Source: Azolla caroliniana | Taxonomy: Eukaryota > Polypodiophyta | Reading direction: 5' to 3' | Length of the DNA: 64,000 nucleotides | Assembly (NCBI GenBank): GCA_043228905.1 | Contig: JBHGNT010000011.1 | Location: 15,500,001 to 15,564,000, forward strand | Shown here: piece by piece, positions 11,444-20,143 of the stretch | Layout: every line of letters begins with the position of its first letter | Position numbering within the stretch: position 1 is the stretch's first letter | Program-made: the position numbers and the translations under genes | The notes under the pieces: model-generated | Database searches by the model: none | Told to the model about the DNA's origin: nothing | Seen by the model: only the letters and a program-made list of their open reading frames with translations

Positions 11444-14286
11444 TTACGGAGAATCACTACTATAACTAATATACAATGACGATTCCTCCTCCTCCTCCTC
11501 CTCGGATGTACCAATCAGTGCATTATCTTCGTCATAAACCAAATGGTTTGACTCTAGATTATATGTAGCAAATCTCGTTTGCCTTTGACTCGAGCCACCT
11601 TGTAGACCTGGTAATTTTTCTTTTATTATATCTATTGTTGACTTCCTTAATCGTCCGGCTTTTGTAAGTGTGAAGTCGTACACGATGATATCCACATCAG
11701 AGATATCAAGGGTCGAGGTGTTATGAATGTTTCGCTTCCTCTTCCTACCTCCCCTTCTTGTTGGGCATTCAATCATCTCCAATGTATACTTACCTGTAAA
11801 AGCATTTGCACTTCTAGTGTTGTACCAATGAACATTTATAGACTTGATCGTGTTTTCTATTTCATGCATTAGCACTTCTAGAATTTTACCAACCCAAAAT
11901 TGGTGGCCATGTGAGTTCTCATCAGCCGGCGTTGCAATCAACATCCCCGCGGTGAGCTCTTGCAAATTGCCTTGCCATCTAGCTTCGGCTGCTTTGGTCA
12001 TCCTTGGTCCCACATAAATGTCTCTTTGTTGTGGATGGACTAAGTTGTCATTAATCGCATTTACTAGTTGCTCCGGAGTTCTATTTACGCGATCATGTTG
12101 TAGTGACCATGTGAATGGCGTTTCCAAATTCCAATTATCAACAGATACACAATTGTCTATAATTTCTTTCTGATCACTATAAAATACATCCCACCATGAC
12201 GTGTCTTGTTGTGCGGCATATTTCTTGGCGGCCTCAATATGCTTTCTTTTTTCTTCTAAGGCTTGGAGCCATGACCGTTTTTGTTCTGATACCAAGTCGC
12301 TCTGCAACTGTCCTTTCTTCTCAATTGGCATTTGCTTAGCTCCATGGACAATTGTACTCGGCATACAAAGTAATAACTGGCAACCACTTCAGGTTCCCAT
12401 GTTGTAGAAGATGAATATTGTTTAGCATACAAAAGTGTAGAACCACTTATTCCATTTTTCTTTATCATAAAAATGTGATTGAAACTTATATTGTTTAACT
12501 GAGCAAGCACTTTAACATTCCCACCACCCCCATCTAATATATATCTCTTAAAGTCATATACCTCCTTCAAGTGTAACACTTTTGGGCGTGGTGTATATGC
12601 ATCACAAATGACATCAAATAGTTTAGGTAAAGTGAAAGCATCATGCCGAGACAACTGTCTAGAGAATGTGCTAAACATTTGATCTATATGGTCATGTGTG
12701 TGGCCAACCAAAAGGAAATTGACTTTCACTTTCCTAAACAATTCTAGGTTGACCAACATACTTAGATAGCCAAATACAGTTGAATTTTTGTTCTCTCTAG
12801 CAGTATTGTCCAATTGAATGTATAGAACAGGGGGGAAAGGTTGGCCCCAAGACATCAAAACTCGGTGAATCACTGTAACTGTTAGGTTAGGGTCATTGTG
12901 AACATTGGGGTAAGTAATGAAGACGTGAGGTCGAACAGACCTATTATAAGCCAAGCATCCCACCAAGTGCATTTGAACAAGGCACTCATCATTGACATCT
13001 TTGGGGAGCCTCCGCATATGCGGCAAGCATGTCTTCTTCTGGTCCATGCCATCTATCATTAAGCACATGTATTGTTCGGGCCTCTTCAAACACTTCTCTC
13101 TATGATGCATCGCCTTCTTTCGTTCTAAGGATTGTGCCTCACGATGCTCTTGTAGTAACTTCTTACTCGTATCCTTTTCCATTGATGTCTTTGCACCTTT
13201 AGCCAAACTTTTAAGATTTGCACAAATGGAGCAATACCCCATACGTACTTTACGAGGAATAATAACATTTGAAAACCGAGCTCTCCATAATCTTGTGAAT
13301 TGGCTATAGGTGATAGACTTATTACGTGAGCCCATCATATCAGATCGATAGACATCATAAACTTCCCGACATGTATAATTATCAGAAAGGTGCATCCTAC
13401 CTGTAGTGGGCATTACTTCACAATTTAACTGAAAGTAAGTTTTCATCCAACCAATAGCATGTCTTCCAATTGCACCTTTCATACTTGGAACCTCTTTACA
13501 ATTGAGCATCTGTTCCCCGCTAAGTAGACGTTGTTGTACTCTATGTAGCCGCATGTTACAAACACATAACGCAATTTTGAATGCAACTCTACATATCTAT
13601 TGCGCATGGAAGATATAATACTCGAATGATACTTTGATCCCCGTACATTTGTCAGATACTAGTTGCATATGTGACCCGAGGTAAGTGTCTTGCTCATCAC
13701 CGGTCATCGAAAAATAGTATCGCCTTAATTCTCGCAACTTTGATTTTCCAATCATAGACATACAACCACGGGCACAACATATTTTTTTGACATCAAATCC
13801 AATCTGTTTATCTGATGTCACCAAGCTAAATCTAGCCAGACGAATTCTTCGTGGGATTCTTCTAATATGCATAGGGCTCCCAGATTTCTCTTCCTGCATA
13901 GAGGTTGGTGTAACCTTGTTACAATCTAATTCTCTGTTCTGACCATCGCCAATGTTATTCAATGTTTCCTGGGCACTACCTTCATTCTCCGTATCTTTAT
14001 TAATATCGTATTCTTCAAAAGAGAACTCTTCACATGTGTCATTATTTACATTCCCTGTAGATGAGCTCAGACAATATTCTTCGATAGAATATGGTGAGTC
14101 TGTCGACAGACAATATTCTTCAATCGAATATGGTGACTCTGTCGACAAACAATACTCTTCAGTAGAAAACGATGAGTCTGATGACAAACAATATTCTTCA
14201 ATCGAGAACGGTGAATCTAAACATAAACTTCTCTCTAAACATATACTCCTCTCTAAACATAAACTTCTCTCTAAACAAAAGCCAAA
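11444..14286 (-). pseudogene. DDE-type transposase-like gene, disrupted
   Basis: Three collinear open stretches lie on the minus strand: about 14286-13597, 13596-12256 and 12364-11444. The first two share one frame and are separated only by a TAG at 13597-13599. The codons after the stop (ICRVAFKIALCVCNMRLHRV) read as conserved protein. The third is in another frame and overlaps the second, implying a frameshift near 12360 or an unseen small intron. Recognisable parts in order are: an acidic N-terminus with SIEEYCLS repeats; a cysteine cluster ICCARGC followed by KLRELRRYYFSM; CSICANL; CLMIDGMDQ; YIQLDNTARENKN; and FLLVGHTHDHIDQMFS. The Asp residues in MIDG, QLDN and THDHID are candidate metal ligands of an RNase H-like transposase. 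No in-frame ATG precedes the N-terminal repeats (the first upstream stop is near 14290), so the start is unresolved. Naming it transposase rests on motifs and its position in a TIR element. Confidence 0.75.
14090..14282 (-). repeat. Coding repeats in the transposase N-terminus
   Basis: Two repeat types adjoin. The first is about 36-39 bp per unit and encodes SPYSIEEYCLST-like peptides (four to five units, 14090-14215). The second is about 21 bp, CTCTCTAAACATAAACTT (four units, 14217-14282). The ATG codons in the second block are in a different frame from the SIEEYCLS repeats, so a frame slip may sit at their junction. Confidence 0.8.
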
Positions 14287-14299
14287 TCAATAGAATGTC

Positions 14300-14900
14300 T
14301 ATATTATGTAATATTCTATTAATACAATACATAAAAATTTATTTTTAATAAAGTAATTGTATTTAAAATATCAATTATTATATAAACTACATCCATATGA
14401 AGTTAAATCAAGTATAATATAAATCTAATCATTAACAAGCCATGAATATGTTGGATTAATGTTAAAATCATTGGCTAATTAATGGCACCCATTTTGATAT
14501 AGAACCTCTCACTCATTGGTTCTTTAATGCTCACCATTTTAAATATTAGACTTATCAATCATTGGTTAATTCATGCCCACATCTTTAATACACAACATTT
14601 GAGAGTCATACAAATTGTTGCTTTTAGTAATCAATCATTGGTACATTCATGAACCTCAATCATTGTCTCCTTCATGACCTTTGAAGTCATTGTAGGTTGT
14701 TATGACTATAAAAGATTGATCAATATGTTAGTTTGACTTTGTAATCATTAATGCAATCATAAGTTACTCTAGTTAATGTGACTGTGGTTACCAACTAAAT
14801 ATCCTCAAACTTACCAACCTTGGTTAAGGTGACTATGGTTACTTTAACTAATGTGGTCAATCCCTATAAATAGGAAGACCTCGTCATATTTCACTCACAA
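14300..14900. promoter_or_regulatory. Divergent promoter region with CCAAT-like repeats and a TATA box
   Basis: This lies between the two divergent transposon genes. A clear plus-strand TATAAATA occurs at 14865-14872, about 150 bases before the methyltransferase ATG, which predicts transcription starting near 14900. Five copies of a CAATCATTGGT...TTCATG-like motif (about 14470-14680) contain ATTGG, the complement of CCAAT. Below them lie two GTGACT.TGGTTAC repeats (about 14777 and 14829). A TTATATAA at 14378-14385 could serve the minus-strand gene. Repeated short motifs upstream of a TATA box suggest shared control of the two genes; that is inference. Confidence 0.6.
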
Positions 14901-14985
14901 GAGCGTACAGAGCGTACAGAGCACACAGAACATACAGAGCACACAAAGCACACAAAGCACACAGAGCACAAAGCACCAAAGCGCG
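14899..14985 (+). repeat. Short tandem repeats in the 5' leader of the methyltransferase gene
   Basis: About nine units of GAGC(A/G)(C/T)ACA-type sequence, roughly 9-10 bp each, lie between the predicted transcription start and the ATG at 15016. They fall in the expected 5' UTR. A translated frame across them is not supported as coding. Confidence 0.75.
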
Positions 14986-15015
14986 ATCTCCGCCTCCACT
15001 GCCACACGATCAACC

Positions 15016-18000
15016 ATGTCTTCAAAGAGAATCGAGCGCGAGGACTCCAGGTAGGCCTTTGACACTGTGGACATTTTTGTAAATATGTTTCGTCACTCAA
15101 GAACTCGATACGCCGTATCGAGTTCCTGCATACAATACAAACTTTATACAGGAACTCGATACAGCGTATCGAGTTCATAATTTGTTTTTGCTTTTTAAAC
15201 AGGAACTCGATACAGCGTATCGAGTTCATAATTTGTTTTTGCTTTTTAAACAGGAACTCGATACGCCATATCGAGTTCCTGTTTAAAACCTACACTTTAA
15301 ACACGAACTCGATACGCCATATCGAGTTCCTATTTAAAAAGCAAAGAAAGCACAGGAACTCGATACGCCGTATCGAGTTCCTGTATAAAAGAAGGCTCTG
15401 AAAGAGAAACATTGTGTTTTTGGGGTAACAATTAATTATTGTGTAGAAAAGATATCAAATTGTCTGTCAAAATCAGTCTTTTTTATGTTGACTTGCCTTA
15501 CTTTTTAAAAAAAACATGCCCTAATTATAGGTGTTTTATGACCTACTATAGCTTAAAATAGTAGAAAATGATCCACAAATTGCCTTTACGATAGCAAATT
15601 CTCCTCAATATAGGTTTGGAATCTATATAAGTCATACCTACTCTTTAAAAGAATATATAACCCTATTTACTTATTACGATATATATTTTCTAGTTTGAAT
15701 AGCCCTGCCTAGAATAGATTTTTGAATATAGGATTACCATGTACTCTGAATGCATGATTGATATTTTCACTTCACCACTAATCGCCTGCTAGTGAGAACT
15801 GTTCTTCATCTTCATATTTATATTTTAATATACAACCTTAATCTACGTGACCATCTAACTTATGTTTTTGCATATACTTTCTTAAATAGGTCGTTTGAGA
15901 ACCTGTCGGACCGACCCGTGAAGAAAATAAAGCTTCGCATACAGGGTTCTCCAATCGAAGCCCAGACCAAGGTAGCTCCTGAGACTATGAAGAGAGGAAA
16001 AAAGCTTCTCTTCAACGAAGAGACAAAATCTCAGCCACATATTGATGTTAGCCAAAAGAAACTTGTCGCCTTCCTGACCGTGATCTAACGGACAAGGAAT
16101 GGTGTATGCAATATGTCGACTCAAAGAAAAAAGTCATATTGTATACATCAAAGAAGAAGGGGGAGGGGCATCTTGGAAAGGAAACCCCATTTATGTATGG
16201 CCGTATTCTACGATTTGACTACGAAGATGCAGATTCGGCCAACATACTGGTAATGATAGAGTGCTCCAAGGGGGTACGTAAAGTGTTCCTTTCAGAAGAC
16301 CTTTTAGTAAAGGAATCTTGTGGGCCAGAAGCGTTCAAAAAAGATCTTGAAAGCTCACAAAACCTTATTGTTACCTTGAGGCCTTATATACAAGGCCATG
16401 TAACTCTAAGAGATGAAGTGCCCTCCCCATTGAAGGCCACAAAAAGGGTATCCAAAGTCCAATCAAGACCACCAAAGAAGAAGACAACCAAAATGTCGGA
16501 CACCGATTCAATAAGTGAAAACGAAGAGGAGGATAATAAGGGGACGCCAGGAGCTGAGCTGGCATCGGGTGTTTTGTCATCCGAGCAGAATAAGATAAGG
16601 AGAGAATTAATGCAACAGAAACTGGTCAGGAAAGGGCAAGTGTTTAATTTGCCTATAACACACATCCATCGGCCCCCTATTGATGAAAAAACAGGTCGAC
16701 GACCACTTGAGATTAGAGAGCCACACCGCATGCATGTTCAAAATCTCAAGAAAAAAATGAAAATTAATCCTCATGCCACTGTGGTGCCTTTTATTGTTAT
16801 GGTAGATCCTGAAGAATGTGAAACCATTGAAGATTTTGATATTAGAAAGCATGATCAATATAATTATTTTGTCATTGGTGGATCGCATTCAACAGAGGCA
16901 CGTCGGCAACTTGTGAGAGAACATCCAACGACTTTCTTCTTCAAGTATGCCAAGTGCAAAATTTATGTTGGGCTCACAACCGAAGAGGCTAAGTTGTTGG
17001 CATGGGACCATAATAATGATAATGACTATAGGCAGAAAATGTCGTCCATTGAGCGTATACGGTTCTTCCACCACGAGTATTTAGACGTGAAACAAAAGTT
17101 TGGTGTGAAGTTACATCCAGGCCTACGACGTCAATGTCTGCATGAAGTCGGCATTGTGGTAGATGATAATGTTAAGTCCGATGGTCTTCGAAAATATGAG
17201 TCTTGGTTTCAATTGGCGTTTAGAGATGGAGAAGTATGGGACCTACAAGATCAAATTTTCTCAATGTGGGAGAATAAGGAGGTAAAGGGTCAACGACAAA
17301 AGAAATGTAAGGTTGACCCTCAACTAGAGTTAAAGTCACAAGCCGCCAAGAAAATTGATTTGACAATTGAAGAAGCGGCAGACGACATGAAGCTGTCTCT
17401 GTGGAGAGCGATGCAAGGTATTAAGGACGAGCAACTTCTTGTGTCTGTTTTGTCAAGGGTTGTGGCGAAAGATTTAAGCCTTGAAGAAATGGTCACTGAG
17501 TTCAATAAGTAAGTCTTTCAAATACTGAAATTGTAGTCTATCTGGTGTAATTCAAAGTTCTAATCTTGATTTCTAATTTTACAGTCATAAGGTGTACATG
17601 AAGATCCAAGAAGTTATGATGAAACAACTTGGATGTATAACTTGGGAACAAGTGACCGAGGATTATCCTCTAACGTCTTCATATAAGGCGTTATCAGAGT
17701 ATTTTATTGCATTCAAGGATTGGGTTAGTATTGATGGTTTTTCATTACCCTTTCATCATATGTAGAGCTTGTATAATAATACCTGATGTCCTATTGCTTC
17801 TATTAGAAACCGTGTCGAGGCAAGAAACAAGGAGAAGTTAAGGATATACACGATTTCCCTACATCCTTCCTTGCACATCTCGAGCGAGCCAGAAAAGAAA
17901 AGGATCGTCGCTTAGTCAAGGCGTACGAAATGGAGGAAGATGGCTTCTTTAAAAAATTTAGCCACAAAAAAGATATTACGAGAGATCTTTACTACAATGT

Positions 18001-19097
18001 GGTTTGCGGTGATGTCGTCAACTTGATCCAAAAGGTGCCAAAGAAGGAATATACGTTAATGATTGCGGATATTCCTTACGGATTTCGAATGACTGGGTCA
18101 TCATACGACGATGAACCGTTTAGGTTTAAACAATTAGAGAAGATGGTCAAGGATTTCGCTGAGCTAATGACTGCATCCTTGTGGCGAATAATTGTCTTTC
18201 ATAGTATGGACCAAGGGTACTCGGTAGCTCAAGCTTTGAGATCTCGTTGCCATGGCATTGAGAACCTTGCATGGTAAGGATTATTTATAGGTGTCTTTCA
18301 CTATATTGCATTTCTTAAGGTTGTTCAATCTATTCTTAACTCGATGTATTATTTTTTATAGGATCAAGACCAATGTAAATAGAGGGCCAACTTTTCGGTT
18401 CGTTAATGCCATTGAATACATAACGGTTGGTTACTTCGATGAAATTAAGAAACAGAGAATCAAGGAGCATTCTAATGAAGTGGGAGGTTCAAATCTGTTA
18501 ATATATCCAGCAGTGACACGGAAATTGCGACATGTCACCACGACAGAACGGGGACTTGTCAACCCATACCAAAAACCTCAACGACTTATGATGCGCTTGA
18601 TCGAGATGTTTTCTGTCGAAGGAGACTGGATATTAGATCTCTTTTCTGGCACAGGTATTCCTCGAACTAGGGTAACGATCTTGAGATAACCAATCCCTTT
18701 TTTTTTCGTTTGACAACTAAATCTTCTTGTTACTTACATCATAGGAACGACGTCTACATGTGCATTGAAGCTTTTTAGAAATACAATTGCATTGGAGAAG
18801 GATGAGGACCAAGTTATATTTATTAATATGCGGATTAAGGCTTTGTGGGAGTGCCCAGACCAGGATGAGGAGGTCGGTGCAAAGAACCTTGCTAATACAG
18901 AAAGGTTTCAACCTGCTTCGCGAGAGCCTATTCCTCCGTTAGCCGACGAACCGGGGGAGCTAATAGAGCTTGATGATGAGTTTATAGAAGATATTTCGTT
19001 GGCTCGGCTAACAGGGGAAACCAATGCACGTATAGCCAAAGACAGTTCTACACAAGATGACGAAGAAAATGACGTTGATGGATTGATTGCTATGTAA
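15016..19097 (+). CDS. ParB-like domain fused to beta-class DNA amino-methyltransferase
   Basis: Six exons are predicted: 15016-15050, 15890-17508, 17585-17723, 17807-18273, 18362-18654 and 18745-19097. All introns are GT-AG. Exon phases agree except for one apparent one-base loss near 16052, where two overlapping frames meet; correcting for it gives about 968 residues. Residues about 200-215 are a basic patch (PPKKKTTK), possibly a nuclear signal. Residues about 263-400 form a ParB/sulfiredoxin-like domain with LPITHIHR... and VIGGSHSTEARRQL (about 342-350, the G-x-H-x-x-x-A motif). The methyltransferase has ADIPYGF (about 685-691, a DPPY variant), then a target-recognition-like middle, NPYQKPQRL, and LDLFSGTGTT (about 845-854, SAM binding). 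Motif IV before motif I is the beta-class order used for N6-adenine or N4-cytosine methylation. The C-terminus is acidic. Which base is modified cannot be told. If the frame loss is real, this copy is inactive. Confidence 0.82.
15101..15380 (+). repeat. Six 25-bp palindromes phased at exactly 51 bp
   Basis: Palindromes begin at 15101, 15152, 15203, 15254, 15305 and 15356. Each has half-site GAACTCGATACG, one central base and the inverted half-site. The 26-bp spacers are AT-rich; spacers 2 and 3 are identical and the others are related, several containing TTTAAA. Copies 1 and 6 are perfect palindromes, 2 and 3 share one variant, 4 and 5 another. The array lies in intron 1 of the ParB-methyltransferase gene, about 200-480 bases after the predicted transcription start. 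Constant spacing near five helical turns puts all sites on roughly one face of the DNA, as in iterons or parS clusters. A role as binding sites for the ParB-like protein or the transposase is inference. Confidence 0.95.
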
Positions 19098-20107
19098 TAG
19101 ACTCTATGAAGAAAATGACACTGACGATTTGTTAGGATTTCACATTATTAATACAAATTCTGGGTTTTACCTAGTGGATTCTATTCTTTATAATCTTCTA
19201 TATGTTTCAATTTTATTTTTATATACTTGGTTAGTAGATTTATGACATTGGTTTCACCGCGTGCATAGCTGACTACCAAATTTATGGAGAAACATGAATT
19301 AGTTTAAATTGAGGCTGATTTTGGTCCAAGCTAACCTTAACAGAACATGGCCCTATAATTGTTGCCATGACTGTCCATGTTGTTATTATGGATTTTTGTC
19401 TTCTATTGTTAAAACTATTATGTTTCTATTCCATTGCTGCTTAGATTGTGTAGTGTGTTGATAATGGTTCCAGTTGCGTTATCGTTGGGAGTTTGATCAT
19501 GTGTGAATCACCTAAGCAATAGAGTAGATCAATTTTAAATACAGGTATGAAAGCCTAATAGGTTTGTTATTTCCATGACATTATCCTAAAGTTCACTGCC
19601 TTACATTGTCCACAATTATATATATATGGTTTGATCCCATATGAACAAACTGAGGAATAGATTAGATCAACTTTAAATACAAGTATTGAATACTTTAATA
19701 AGTTAGTTATTCCAATCACTTATCCTAATGTGCACTATCCTACATTTTCCACAATTACATACATGCACGTATGGGTCAAAGTATAAATTATAACTCATTT
19801 TATTAGTATGGATACAAGTACACCTGATATTTTTGTAAAACTTACCTAATTAATATAAGTCTTTAAGTTAGTGTTTCCCTTGTCGCACAGTAGTGACATA
19901 TTGAGCCATAGTTGAACTTTATTATGCCTACATTAACTTATCAACGTGTCTAAACTTGCATGATTTCTAATGATCTCCACTCGTAGATCTATCATGTATT
20001 TTTATATTTGCAAACTCTCATCAAGTTGAGGAACATGTGATACTAGTGCATCCAATTTTTGTAGAGAGGGTGTATTTGCTTCGTTTTAAGAAGTTTCTAC
20101 AAGTGGA
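19098..20107. other. 3' internal flank of the transposon
   Basis: Non-coding sequence between the methyltransferase stop and the right terminal repeat. It contains a degenerate two-copy tandem repeat (about 19515-19765, unit near 145 bp: TAGATCAA.TTTAAATACA..TATT then TATCCTAA.GT.CACT..C.TACATT.TCCACAATTA). A short inverted repeat CAAGTGGAA/TTCCACTTG (20100-20108 and 20119-20127) overlaps the right end. I see no gene. Confidence 0.7.
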
Positions 20108-20143
20108 ATGCGCAATCCTTCCACTTGTGAATGCGAACGTGTT
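20108..20143 (-). repeat. Right terminal inverted repeat
   Basis: On the minus strand it begins AACACGTTCG and runs through TTCACAAGTGGAAGGAT to GCGCAT, matching the left end at 33 of 36 positions. TATT (20144-20147) follows as the target-site duplication. Confidence 0.92.

Larger units (their letters stand above)
11086..20143. mobile_element. 9,058-bp DNA transposon carrying transposase and ParB-methyltransferase genes
   Basis: The element has 36-bp terminal inverted repeats (11086-11121 and 20108-20143; 33 of 36 match) starting AACACGTTCG, and a 4-bp TATT duplication. It interrupts LINE ORF2 without loss or gain of other bases. Inside are a minus-strand transposase-like gene (11444 to about 14286), a divergent promoter region (about 14290-14900) and a plus-strand ParB-like/beta-class methyltransferase gene (15016-19097). 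A phased palindrome array sits at 15101-15380 in that gene's first intron. Four-base duplications are known for Sola elements among others, and the transposase has DDE-like signatures, but I cannot assign a superfamily from memory. The transposase looks inactivated, so this copy is probably non-autonomous today. Confidence 0.9.

Noticed and set aside
15101-15380. CRISPR-like look: regular palindromic repeats with short spacers
   Set aside because: Spacers are related to each other (two identical), the host is a plant, no cas genes are present, and the array sits in an intron of a transposon gene. It is a 51-bp tandem palindrome array.
15016-19097. Bacterial contamination as the source of the ParB-methyltransferase
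   Set aside because: The gene has five spliceosomal introns and a plant TATA box, and lies in an element flanked by a target duplication inside a plant LINE.
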